DNA from: Deltaproteobacteria bacterium
GTDB lineage: Bacteria; Desulfobacterota; Binatia; Binatales; Binataceae
DNA length: 13,568 nucleotides
Direction: 5' to 3'
NCBI GenBank assembly: GCA_021786815.1
Contig: JAJYMR010000306.1
Location: 1-13,568, forward strand
Shown: in pieces, positions 6,523 through 13,568 of the stretch
Position numbering within the stretch: position 1 is the stretch's first letter
How the letters are laid out: every line of letters begins with the position of its first letter
The notes under the pieces: model-generated
Databases searched by the model: none
Seen by the model: the letters and a program-made list of their open reading frames with translations, nothing else
Told to the model about the DNA's origin: nothing
Position numbers and translations under genes: made by a program

Positions 6523-6957
6523 ATGAAGCCACTTCCGCATGAGTACGAAGTCAAACTTACGGGCACGCCGAGCGGTTACGCGACCGTCTCCGCCAGCGGA
6601 ATGCCCGATCTCATGAGCGCTCCGCCGGCCGACTTCGGCGGCCCGGGGGACGCCTGGAGTCCCGAGCATTTTCTGATGGCAGCGGTGGAAACCTGCCTGC
6701 TGTTCAGCTTGCGTGCGATTGCGCGGGCATCGAAGCTCGAGTTCTCGTCGCTCGAAGTCACCGGCGTCGGAACCGTTGACAGACAGGCCGGGGTGACCCG
6801 CTTCACCGAGATCGTTTTGCGCCCGAAACTCGTCATCCCGGCAGAAACGGACAAAGAACGAGCGCTGCGGATTCTCGATAAGGCCGAGAGATCGTGCCTG
6901 GTGTCGGCGTCGATTTCGACTCCGATTCGGATGGAGGCCGAGATCGCCTTCGGCTGA
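6523..6957 (+). CDS. OsmC/Ohr-family protein (thiol-dependent peroxidase-like)
   Basis: The 144-residue product fits the OsmC fold family, whose studied members reduce organic hydroperoxides with two reactive cysteines. Visible family features are an N-terminal beta segment (HEYEVKLTG), WSPEHFLMAAVETCLLFSL with Cys58 on the central helix, and the second cysteine Cys125 in AERSCLVSASI; the protein ends in a short beta strand (RMEAEIAFG). Length is typical. It most resembles the broader OsmC-like group rather than classical Ohr, so the substrate is not certain. The start is set by the AGGAGG 6 nt upstream. It is transcribed divergently from the hydrogenase operon and converges with the gamma-glutamyltransferase gene. 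A role in protecting cells from peroxide during respiration is possible, but rests only on neighbourhood. Confidence 0.88.
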   Translation: MKPLPHEYEVKLTGTPSGYATVSASGMPDLMSAPPADFGGPGDAWSPEHFLMAAVETCLLFSLRAIARASKLEFSSLEVTGVGTVDRQAGVTRFTEIVLRPKLVIPAETDKERALRILDKAERSCLVSASISTPIRMEAEIAFG

Positions 6958-7006
6958 CGGCGGGCTGGTGGTGGAGCGTCGGAGGAGCGCTCAACCGCGC
7001 CGTCAG
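6954..7006. terminator. Bidirectional hairpin between convergent genes
   Basis: Perfect 9-bp arms CTGACGGCG (6954-6962) and CGCCGTCAG (6998-7006) enclose a 35-nt loop with a nested GAGCG/CGCTC stem (6974-6978, 6988-6992). It fills the space between the stop codons at 6957 and 7008. No U-run follows on either strand, so it is not a classical intrinsic terminator. Confidence 0.45.
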
Positions 7007-7007
7007 A

Positions 7008-8609
7008 TCACGCCGCCGCGACGCCGCCGCCTTTGCGCGGGTCCGCCGCTCCCGTCAATGCATCGGGTGCGAGCCCTACCGCACTTATCGCCATCCTGAG
7101 CGCGGGCACGCCTCGAAGCCGGTACCCCATTTCCTCGAGTACGCGGCAGGTCGGCTCGGGTATTCCCGATTCCACAAGTACCAGGTCGGGCGAGCCCTGC
7201 GCATGGATTCGCGCAACCGCGACCGCCGACGGCGGATCGAGGCCGAAGTCGAGCACGTTCGCCACAGTCTGAAAAACGCCGGTGATAATCGTCGGACCGC
7301 CAGAGCCTCCAAGGCACAGAACCGGCTCGCCGCCGCGCATGAGGATGGCGGGTGCGATACTGGAGAGCGGGCGCTTGCCGCCTCGGATGTCATTTGCGGC
7401 CCCGCCAGCGAGTCGCGCTGCATTCGGCATCCCCGGCACGACCGTGAAGTCGTCCATCGAGTTGTTAAGGAGGATACCCCACTCGGGCACCATCAGCTTT
7501 GCGCCGAATTCGGTATTTATGGTCGTCGTCAGCAGGGCGATGTTGCGATCTTTGTCCACGACGCAAAGGCTCGAAGTGCCGCGCCCGCGTGGCTTTGCGA
7601 CCGGCGCCGACCTCTCGCGCGCGAGCGCCCGCGCTCGCGCCTCGTTCACATGCCCGGGCAAGAGCATGCGCGAAGTTTCGTTCGGAGCGAACGCGGGATC
7701 GCCGAGCATCGCGCGGTCCGCAAACCCCTGGCGCATCACCTCCGCGATATGCGCGAGGCACGCGGCCGAGTTATGGCCCATCTCGCGCAGTTCGTCCGCT
7801 TCGACCATCGCGAGCATCTCGAGCAACGTCGCTCCCGAGGCGGGCAGCGGCAGGGTCACGACTTCGTGGCCGCGATAGGCGCCGCGAAGCGGATCGCGCC
7901 AGAGCGGGCGATATTCGGCAAAATCGTCAACGGTGAGCAATCCACCGCGGCTCTTCACGAAAGAGGCGATTTCGCGCGCGAGCGGTCCACGATAGAAGAC
8001 TTCGACAGGCTGGTCGCCGAGACGGGCCAGGGTTGCGCCGAGTGCGTGGGATTGAAGCCGCTCGTCGGGCTTGGGCGGTTGGCCCGCGTCGCCCATCAGA
8101 TGGCGGCTTAACATGCGGTCGTTGGCAAGCAGGGGCGCAGTTCGGCCGATATCGCGTGCGAGATGGGCGCTGCATCGAAAGCCGTTTCTTGCGAGGCGGA
8201 TCGCCGGTTCGGCGACCGCTGAGAACTTCATCCGGCCCAACGCGCCGAGCGCTTCGGCGAGACCCGCGACCTCGCCCGGCACCGCGACGGCGAGCGCTCC
8301 GGCGCGCGAAACCCCGGGATTGTCGCGAGCGGCTTCGGTGTAAAGCTCCGGCGACGCACCGAGCGGGGCGCGCTCGCGAAAATCCAGGGCGTGAAAGCGG
8401 GCTTCGCGCGCCATATAGAGCAGCATGAAGCCGCCGCCGCCGATTCCGGAAGAATCGGGACTCACGACTCCAAGAGCGAGCGCGGTCGCGCAGGCCGCGT
8501 CGACCGCATTTCCGCCGCGCAGCAGAATTTCGCGTCCGGCCTCGGCGGCCTGCTGATTCTCTGTCGCCACGACGGCGGATGGCGATGATTTTCGTTTCTC
8601 GGCGTTCAT
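7008..8609 (-). CDS. ggt: Gamma-glutamyltransferase family protein
   Basis: This is an Ntn-hydrolase that self-cleaves into two chains; relatives hydrolyse or transfer gamma-glutamyl groups from glutathione and related amides. The 533-residue product shows the family landmarks in order: GGNAVDAA near the N terminus, GIGGGGFMLLY, DFRERAP with the substrate-binding Arg78, the autoprocessing site GTSSLCVVD with predicted nucleophile Thr345, a conserved Thr 18 residues later, NNSMDDF (383-389), PLSS (414-417) and GGSGGP (434-439), where E. coli has GSPGGS. Length is normal. The ATG at 8609 is preceded only by a weak GGA; a GTG at 8672 would add 21 residues. Neither start gives an export signal, so the enzyme is predicted cytoplasmic, unlike E. 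coli Ggt. The substrate cannot be told from sequence; some family members act on other amides. Confidence 0.93.
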   Translation of the reverse strand: MNAEKRKSSPSAVVATENQQAAEAGREILLRGGNAVDAACATALALGVVSPDSSGIGGGGFMLLYMAREARFHALDFRERAPLGASPELYTEAARDNPGVSRAGALAVAVPGEVAGLAEALGALGRMKFSAVAEPAIRLARNGFRCSAHLARDIGRTAPLLANDRMLSRHLMGDAGQPPKPDERLQSHALGATLARLGDQPVEVFYRGPLAREIASFVKSRGGLLTVDDFAEYRPLWRDPLRGAYRGHEVVTLPLPASGATLLEMLAMVEADELREMGHNSAACLAHIAEVMRQGFADRAMLGDPAFAPNETSRMLLPGHVNEARARALARERSAPVAKPRGRGTSSLCVVDKDRNIALLTTTINTEFGAKLMVPEWGILLNNSMDDFTVVPGMPNAARLAGGAANDIRGGKRPLSSIAPAILMRGGEPVLCLGGSGGPTIITGVFQTVANVLDFGLDPPSAVAVARIHAQGSPDLVLVESGIPEPTCRVLEEMGYRLRGVPALRMAISAVGLAPDALTGAADPRKGGGVAAA

Positions 8610-8841
8610 TTGAATTCCACAAGCGCCGCTGGGCGGGTGGAAAAGATGCCCGGGCGTTCGGAAAAGCGCCACGAGTCAAATACACTTCGCTTGCCGGGCG
8701 GGCAATCGGCGGGGTTCGAAGCGGCGGCGACGGCGCGCTGGCGCAGGCTGCGCGCGGCGCCCGCGATGACCGCATGGGATTGCCGCGCCGGGCTTGTGCG
8801 AACAATCATTGGTCTGCATCATTCATGGTCCTGAAGCGTTG
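8610..8841. other. Divergent intergenic region between ggt and the ABC transporter genes
   Basis: This 232-base stretch holds the weak ggt promoter candidate and a small TTGCC/GGCAA hairpin at 8691-8705. I see no clear Zur- or Fur-type palindrome and no gene. Confidence 0.5.
8677..8705 (-). promoter_or_regulatory. Weak sigma-70-like promoter for ggt
   Basis: The minus strand shows TTGCCC (8705-8700), a 17-nt spacer and TATTTG (8682-8677), 4/6 and 3/6 matches to -35 and -10. It would give a leader of about 60 nt to the ATG at 8609. In GC-rich DNA such matches arise often. Confidence 0.25.
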
Positions 8842-9555
8842 ATGCCTACAATCCTCGAAGTCCGCTCACTCAACGTCCGCGCCAATGGCCGCACTCTGCT
8901 TGGCAACGTGAATCTCGCCGTCGAGCGCGGCGACGCGGTCCTTGTGCTCGGCCCCAACGGCGCCGGCAAGACGGTGCTGCTGAAGGCGCTGCTCGGGCTC
9001 CTGCCGCATGAGGGCAGCCTCGCGTGGACGCCGCCGAAAATGCGAATCGGCTATGTGCCGCAGCGCGTCGATGTGGACGTTCATCTGCCGCTATGCGGGC
9101 GCAACCTGCTCGAAGCGAAGGCCGCGTTGCTGCGTCTGGGACGCTCCGCTATCGATTCGGCGCTCGAGCGCGTCGGCATCGGATGGGACCTGATGGAAGG
9201 CCCGATCGGGCATCTCTCGGGCGGCCAGTTCCAGAAGATCCTGATCGCCTTCGCGCTGCTTGGCGACCCGGAGGTGCTGATGCTCGACGAGCCAACCACG
9301 GGGCTTGACGAGCCGAGCGCGGAGAACATCTACGACCTGGCGCGCCGGTTGCGGTCCGGAGGCGTGACCGTGGTGCTTGTGTCGCACGACCTCGGACTCG
9401 CTTATCATTTTGCGACCAAGGTGCTTTGCCTCAACACCGTCGCGCTTTGCTTCGGAACGCCGGAGGAAGCCCTGACTCCGGAGACACTCAAAGCGCTTTA
9501 TGGCGCGCGCTACGAGGTTGCCGGCGCCGGCTCGCTCAGGAGCGGGCGATTCTGA
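8842..9555 (+). CDS. znuC: Metal ABC transporter ATP-binding protein (ZnuC/MntA-like)
   Basis: This is the cytoplasmic ATPase of an ABC-3 family importer, whose studied members take up zinc, manganese or iron. The 237-residue product has Walker A GPNGAGKT (37-44), Q-loop Gln74 in GYVPQRVDVD, signature LSGGQ (125-129), Walker B LMLDE (146-150), D-loop GLDEPS and switch His182 (VSHDLG). Length is normal. The ATG at 8842 gives the usual N terminus (ILEVRSLNV); an in-frame TTG at 8794 is less likely, though no strong Shine-Dalgarno precedes either. The gene overlaps the permease gene by one base (TGATG), so they are translated together. Zinc is the best guess because the YVPQR-containing, short ATPases of this type are usually ZnuC-like, but the metal cannot be fixed from sequence. 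Confidence 0.9.
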   Translation: MPTILEVRSLNVRANGRTLLGNVNLAVERGDAVLVLGPNGAGKTVLLKALLGLLPHEGSLAWTPPKMRIGYVPQRVDVDVHLPLCGRNLLEAKAALLRLGRSAIDSALERVGIGWDLMEGPIGHLSGGQFQKILIAFALLGDPEVLMLDEPTTGLDEPSAENIYDLARRLRSGGVTVVLVSHDLGLAYHFATKVLCLNTVALCFGTPEEALTPETLKALYGARYEVAGAGSLRSGRF

Positions 9556-10331
9556 TGGGTACGAGCGAGGCGCTCTCGATTTACGCGATTCTGCTGGGAA
9601 CGCTGGCCGCGATTGCGGCGGGGCTTACCGGTTCGTTCGCCCTGATGAAGCGGATCACGCTTGCGGGCGACGTTGTCTCGCATATCGCTCTTCCCGGTAT
9701 CGGGCTTGCGTTCCTGTTCGGATTCAATCCGATCCTGGGCGGTGCAACCACGCTGCTGCTGGGCACCGTTGTGATCGCCAAGTTGGAGGAAAAGACCGGC
9801 CTTACCACGGATGCAATGATCGGCGTTGTGTTCGCGGCCTCGCTGGCGATAGGCGCGCTCGTCACGCCAAGCAAGGATCTCGTCGAGGCGCTGTTCGGCA
9901 ACCTGCAACCGGTATCTCCGTTCGGACTGGCGCTTGGGCTGGGCGCGACCGCACTGGTGATCGGAACGCTCTGGTGGAACCGCCATCGCATGATTCTGCA
10001 TCTGTTCTCGCCCGAGCTTGCGACGACACTGGGAATCAACGGCAGGCGGCTGAATCTCGTGTTCATGCTGCTTTTCGGCGTGACGGTGATGCTCGGGCTG
10101 CGCTTTCTCGGAGCGCTTCTCGCAAGCGCCCTCATCATGATTCCGCCGACGATCGGAAGGCGTCTTACCCATCGGCTCTCGCACTTTATGGCCATCTCGG
10201 CGGCCGCAAGCGTCCTCTCGGTGCTGGGCGGGCTCGGTATCGCCGCATGGCGCCATCTGCCGCTCGGGCCCACCGTCGTGACGGTGGCGTCGGCGCTCTT
10301 CGGCCTCTCGCTCTTCATGAAGGAAAGGTGA
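9555..10331 (+). CDS. znuB: Metal ABC transporter permease, ABC-3 family (ZnuB-like)
   Basis: This 258-residue, highly hydrophobic inner-membrane protein is the permease partner of the preceding ATPase. It carries the ABC-3 pattern G-F-x3-K/R ... D-x3-SH-x2-LPG (GSFALMKRITLAGDVVSHIALPG, split here as residues 26-31 and 39-48), the cytoplasmic segment FSPELATTLGI (151-161) that contacts the ATPase, and the late helix motif ALLASALIMIPPTIGRRL (187-204). About seven to eight membrane segments can be drawn. The ATG at 9555 overlaps the ATPase stop as TGATG, which selects it over upstream in-frame starts. No periplasmic binding-protein gene adjoins it. Confidence 0.92.
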   Translation: MGTSEALSIYAILLGTLAAIAAGLTGSFALMKRITLAGDVVSHIALPGIGLAFLFGFNPILGGATTLLLGTVVIAKLEEKTGLTTDAMIGVVFAASLAIGALVTPSKDLVEALFGNLQPVSPFGLALGLGATALVIGTLWWNRHRMILHLFSPELATTLGINGRRLNLVFMLLFGVTVMLGLRFLGALLASALIMIPPTIGRRLTHRLSHFMAISAAASVLSVLGGLGIAAWRHLPLGPTVVTVASALFGLSLFMKER

Positions 10332-10333
10332 AC

Positions 10334-10366
10334 TGGTCCGCGGTCGCGCCGTAGCGATGGTCCGCG
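10334..10366 (+). repeat. Short direct repeat after the permease gene
   Basis: TGGTCCGCG occurs at 10334-10342 and 10358-10366, 24 nt apart, in the 92-base gap before glgX. The arms are short and GC-rich, so chance is a fair explanation. I see no clear terminator in this gap. Confidence 0.4.
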
Positions 10367-10423
10367 TCGCCGTTAGCCGAAGGAAAGATTGAACCCCGCG
10401 AGCGCGCGCGAGACAGTTAAGGC

Positions 10424-12544
10424 ATGAAGACGCGGCCGGGCGAGCCCTATCCGCTGGGCGCGATATGGAACGGGTCGGGTGTGAACTTCGCGCTCTTCTC
10501 GGAGAACGCGGGCAGGATCTGGCTCTGCCTGTATGCGGACGACGGCAATCGCGAGACCGAGCGGGTCGAGATGACCGAGCGGACCGGCCCGGTCTGGCAC
10601 ATCTACCTTCCCGAAGTTCGCCCCGGCCAAAGATACGGCTATCGCGTTGACGGGCCCTACGAACCCGAAAAGGGGCTTCGTTTCAATCCCGCGAAGCTGC
10701 TGCTCGATCCCTATGCGCGCGCGATCGATCGCACGCTCGAATGGGACGACGCGATGTTCGGCTACACGGTCGGCGATCCGCGAGAGGATTTGCAGAAGGA
10801 CGAGCGCGACAGCGGGCCCTTGGTGCCGAAGAGCGTGGTGGTCGACCCGGCGTTCGATTGGGGCGACGACCGCCATCCGAAGATTCCGTGGCACAAGACG
10901 GTTATCTATGAGCTTCACGTCAAGGGGTTCACGGTGCGCAATCCCGAAGTGCCGGAGAATCTTCGCGGCAGGTACCCGGGTCTAACCAGCCCTGCGGCGC
11001 TCGACCATCTGAAGCGGCTCGGCGTGACCACGGTCGAACTGATGCCGGTGCATCATTTCGTGACCGAGCGGTCGCTCGCGGCGCGCGGCCTTGCCAACTA
11101 CTGGGGCTACAACACGATCGGCTTCTTCGCGCCCGACGTGCGTTATTCTTCCAGCGGCACGCTCGGCGAGCAGGTGCGCGAGTTCAAGGCGATGGTGAAG
11201 GCGCTCCATTCGGCCGGAATCGAGGTGCTGCTCGACGTGGTTTACAACCATACCGCCGAGGGGAACCATCTCGGCCCGACGCTCTGCATGCGCGGAATCG
11301 ACAATCCGAATTACTACCGCCTGGTGGCCGACGATTCGCGCCGTTACATGGATTACACCGGGTGCGGCAACACGCTGAACATGAGATCGCCGTACGCGCT
11401 GCAACTGGTGATGGACAGCCTACGCTACTGGATCGTCGAGATGCACGTCGACGGCTTCAGGTTCGACCTTGCAGCCGCGCTCGCCCGTGAATTGCACGAG
11501 GTCGATCGCCTGAGCGCCTTCTTCGACACGATTCAGCAGGACCCGGTGCTCTCGCGCGTCAAGTTGATTGCCGAGCCGTGGGACGTGGGCGAGGGCGGAT
11601 ACCAGGTTGGCAATTTTCCGCCGTTGTGGTCGGAATGGAACGGAAAATATCGTGACAGCGCGCGCGATTACTGGCGCGGCAAGGACCAGGAACTCGGCGA
11701 ATTCGCCTCGCGCTTCACCGGCAGTTCGGATTTGTACGAACCGAGCAACCGAAGCCCCTTCGCGAGCATCAATTTCGTCACCGCGCATGACGGCTTCACG
11801 CTTGCCGACCTTGTTTCCTACGAGCAAAAGCGCAACGAGGCGAACGGCCAGGATAATCGCAACGGCAACGACGACAACCGTTCGTGGAATTGCGGCGCGG
11901 AGGGACCGAGCAACGATCCCGAGGTAAATCGGCTACGCGAGCGCCAGAAGCGCAACTTCCTTACGACGCTCTTATTGTCGCAGGGCGTGCCGATGCTGCT
12001 CGGGGGCGACGAGATCGGGCGCACGCAGCGGGGTAACAACAACGCGTATTGCCAGGACAACGAGCTCTCATACTTCGACTGGGCCCGAGCCGACCGCACG
12101 CTGCTGGATTTCACCCGCGCGCTAATCGCTTTTCGCCACGCCCATCCGGTGTTCCATCGCAGGCGCTTCTTCCAGGGACGCGCGATTCACGACGGCGAAG
12201 TGACGGACATCGGATGGTTCAAGTTCGACGGCACCGATATGAGCGACTCGGACTGGGAGGTCGGATTCGCAAAAACCATTGGCATCTTTCTGAACGGACA
12301 GGGAATTTTCTGCCCCGACATGGAAGGCAACCGCGTCGTCGACGACAATTTCTATGTGCTGTTCAACGCGCACTACGACGCGCTCGATTTCACGCTCCCC
12401 GTCAGGGAATGGGGCAGGCGCTGGCGCAAGGTAATCGATACGGCAAACCCGTCGATTGACGTTGAAGGCGGCGATATCCACGAAGCCGGGAGCAGGGTGC
12501 GTCTTGAAAACCGCTCGGTCGTGGTGCTGCAGAAGCTCGAATAA
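10424..12544 (+). CDS. glgX: Glycogen debranching enzyme GlgX/TreX (isoamylase-type, GH13)
   Basis: This enzyme hydrolyses alpha-1,6 branch points of glycogen or limit dextrin in the cytoplasm. The 706-residue product has an N-terminal CBM48-like domain (about 8-110; PLGAIWNGSGVNFALFSENA), then the GH13 barrel: YELHVKGFT (162-170), DVVYNHT (271-277), DGFRFDLA with nucleophile Asp348, LIAEPWDVG with acid/base Glu384, and VTAHDGFTL with transition-state Asp456. The segment after it (QDNRNGNDDNRSWNCGAEG) and LLGGDEIGRTQRGNNNAYCQ are hallmarks of GlgX/TreX. The protein is full length, with a C-terminal beta domain. The ATG at 10424 gives the expected N terminus; only a weak AAGG precedes it. No other glycogen gene is visible next to it, and the gene downstream is convergent. 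Confidence 0.96.
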   Translation: MKTRPGEPYPLGAIWNGSGVNFALFSENAGRIWLCLYADDGNRETERVEMTERTGPVWHIYLPEVRPGQRYGYRVDGPYEPEKGLRFNPAKLLLDPYARAIDRTLEWDDAMFGYTVGDPREDLQKDERDSGPLVPKSVVVDPAFDWGDDRHPKIPWHKTVIYELHVKGFTVRNPEVPENLRGRYPGLTSPAALDHLKRLGVTTVELMPVHHFVTERSLAARGLANYWGYNTIGFFAPDVRYSSSGTLGEQVREFKAMVKALHSAGIEVLLDVVYNHTAEGNHLGPTLCMRGIDNPNYYRLVADDSRRYMDYTGCGNTLNMRSPYALQLVMDSLRYWIVEMHVDGFRFDLAAALARELHEVDRLSAFFDTIQQDPVLSRVKLIAEPWDVGEGGYQVGNFPPLWSEWNGKYRDSARDYWRGKDQELGEFASRFTGSSDLYEPSNRSPFASINFVTAHDGFTLADLVSYEQKRNEANGQDNRNGNDDNRSWNCGAEGPSNDPEVNRLRERQKRNFLTTLLLSQGVPMLLGGDEIGRTQRGNNNAYCQDNELSYFDWARADRTLLDFTRALIAFRHAHPVFHRRRFFQGRAIHDGEVTDIGWFKFDGTDMSDSDWEVGFAKTIGIFLNGQGIFCPDMEGNRVVDDNFYVLFNAHYDALDFTLPVREWGRRWRKVIDTANPSIDVEGGDIHEAGSRVRLENRSVVVLQKLE

Positions 12545-12589
12545 CGGCGCAGCCGCGCGGTCTTTTGCGCAACGCCGGCTTGCCACCGT

Positions 12590-13568
12590 TCAGGTCGCAA
12601 AGCGGGCTATCGGTATTTCCAGGTAGCGCTCGGGCTCGTGCCAGAGAGTCTGCGTACCGATTTTCGCGCACAGCCGCTTCATCTTGTGGGCGATTTCACC
12701 GGCCCGGTTGGCAGGGGCGAGAAACGCCTGGCATCCGGCGATGAGTGTCGGATAGAGCCTGAGGCGCGACGGCCCGGCCGGGCCGATATCGGTAAAGAAG
12801 ATGAAGGACTCGTCGTTGCGCTCCACTTCATCGACCGCGTAATCGTCCACGAAGTTGCCGGCGCAGTAGAGGATCGGCCGTCCGCGATAGATCTCGACCG
12901 CGCGAAAGACATGGCCCGAATGTCCGAAGACGACGTCCGCGCCGAGATCGATCATCCGGCGCGCGAACGGTACCTGCCGCGGCGGCGGTTCATAGCCCCA
13001 GTTCGGTCCCCAATGTGCCGCGACAACCAGGATGTCGCAGTTCGTCCGCGCCTGCTCGATTGTGTCGAACAGGAACCTGGCGCGCTCTTCCGCGAAATCG
13101 GCCGGAACGTACGCGATTCCGGGGCGATGCGGTCCGGCTTCCCAGTTGGGCTCGTTGTCGGTGAACGCGACGAGTCCGATCGTCCTTGCGCCGGCGCGAG
13201 CGATTGCGGGCCGGAAAGCTTCGGCGATATTTTTGCCCGCGCCCGCGTGCGCTATCCCTGCTCCGTCGAGTATCGTGAGAGTGTCGGACAGCGCCTCGAA
13301 GCCGAAGTCGAGCGCATGGTTGTTCGCGAGCGATACGGCGTTGAAATGGGCCGCGCCGAGCACGGCGACGTTTTTCGTATCGGTGCGGAAATGGAAGGCC
13401 TTATCGGGCCACGGTTCGCCGCGGTCCGAGAGCGCGCATTCCAGGTTGCAAATTCGGAAGTTCGCTTCGCCGAACAGGTGCAGAAGGTTGCCCCACGGAT
13501 AGTTTACCGAGGCGTGGTGGAGAATCTCGTTGACACCCCGGCCCAGCATCACGTCGCCGACCATCGCA
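12590..13568 (-). CDS. CapA-family protein (metallophosphatase-like; 5' end outside window)
   Basis: The visible 325 or so residues match the CapA/PgsA family, a calcineurin-like metallophosphoesterase fold named for poly-gamma-glutamate capsule synthesis; most members have no proven function. Family motifs, numbered from the first visible Met at 13564, are GDVMLGRG (3-10), NLE (40-42), SLANNHALDFG (78-88), AHWG with His184, GHSGH (214-218) and YCAGNF (233-238). Members normally have several to many residues, sometimes a signal or lipoprotein peptide, before GDVMLGR. The frame is open to the window edge, so I treat the Met at 13564 as internal or unproven and the gene as 5'-partial. It converges on glgX with a 45-nt gap in which I see no clear terminator. 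Confidence 0.9.
   Translation of the reverse strand, partial: AMVGDVMLGRGVNEILHHASVNYPWGNLLHLFGEANFRICNLECALSDRGEPWPDKAFHFRTDTKNVAVLGAAHFNAVSLANNHALDFGFEALSDTLTILDGAGIAHAGAGKNIAEAFRPAIARAGARTIGLVAFTDNEPNWEAGPHRPGIAYVPADFAEERARFLFDTIEQARTNCDILVVAAHWGPNWGYEPPPRQVPFARRMIDLGADVVFGHSGHVFRAVEIYRGRPILYCAGNFVDDYAVDEVERNDESFIFFTDIGPAGPSRLRLYPTLIAGCQAFLAPANRAGEIAHKMKRLCAKIGTQTLWHEPERYLEIPIARFAT

Noticed and set aside
6311..6526. 71-codon frame ending in ATGA at the OsmC-family start
   Set aside because: The 4-nt overlap hints at coupling, but there is no ribosome binding site, its start falls inside the regulatory palindrome region and the translation resembles no family I know.
8579..8842. 87-codon plus-strand frame ending in TGATG at the ABC ATPase start
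   Set aside because: It starts inside ggt on the opposite strand, has no ribosome binding site and has low-complexity composition.
9500..10354. 284-codon plus-strand frame, with two long minus-strand frames over the same bases
   Set aside because: All overlap the ABC-3 permease, whose family motifs and TGATG coupling identify it as the real gene.
10373..10918. 181-codon minus-strand frame opposite the start of glgX
   Set aside because: Antisense shadow of the well-conserved N-terminal domain of GlgX.
12545..12589. Possible terminator between glgX and the CapA-family gene
   Set aside because: Only short imperfect GC pairings with a TCTTTT run in the middle; no stem with a following U-run on either strand.

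Overview
The window is a high-GC bacterial chromosomal segment. Every gene I can support is an ordinary single-copy bacterial gene, and I see no insertion sequence, phage, CRISPR array or RNA gene. Base composition, tight gene packing, mixed gene order and a sigma-54-like promoter suggest a soil or sediment Gram-negative-type bacterium from a deltaproteobacterial, acidobacterial or Binatota-like lineage. That placement is an inference and is weak.

Region 1 (1-6261, minus strand) is a six-gene [NiFe]-hydrogenase operon, in transcription order hyaA (small subunit, Tat-exported), hyaB (large subunit), hyaC (cytochrome b anchor), hyaD (large-subunit endopeptidase), a monohaem cytochrome c lipoprotein, and hypF (carbamoyl transferase for the CN ligands, cut off by the left edge). 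Genes abut or overlap: hyaA/hyaB 4 nt gap, hyaB/hyaC 4 nt overlap, hyaC/hyaD 8 nt overlap, hyaD/cytochrome 74 nt overlap, cytochrome/hypF 12 nt gap. Together they encode a membrane-bound, periplasm-facing, probably H2-consuming respiratory enzyme plus part of its maturation machinery. The most notable point is in the small subunit: the proximal Fe-S cluster motif reads C-A-G-N-T-E, so one expected cysteine ligand is asparagine. The six-cysteine pattern of classical O2-tolerant enzymes is also absent.

Region 2 (6262-6522) is the divergent intergenic region. It carries a palindromic element whose minus-strand reading is a good sigma-54 (-24/-12) promoter match placed about 50 nt upstream of hyaA. 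A possible IHF site lies further upstream.

Region 3 (6523-8609) holds an OsmC/Ohr-family gene (plus strand) convergent with a gamma-glutamyltransferase-family gene (minus strand). A long hairpin fills the space between their stop codons.

Region 4 (8842-10331) is a two-gene ABC-3 type metal transporter (ATPase and permease, one-base TGATG overlap) with no binding-protein gene visible.

Region 5 (10424-13568) holds a complete GlgX/TreX-type glycogen debranching enzyme (plus strand), convergent with a CapA-family metallophosphatase-like gene (minus strand) whose 5' end runs off the right edge.

No gene-free stretch exceeds 300 bases; the largest are 6262-6522 and 8610-8841.
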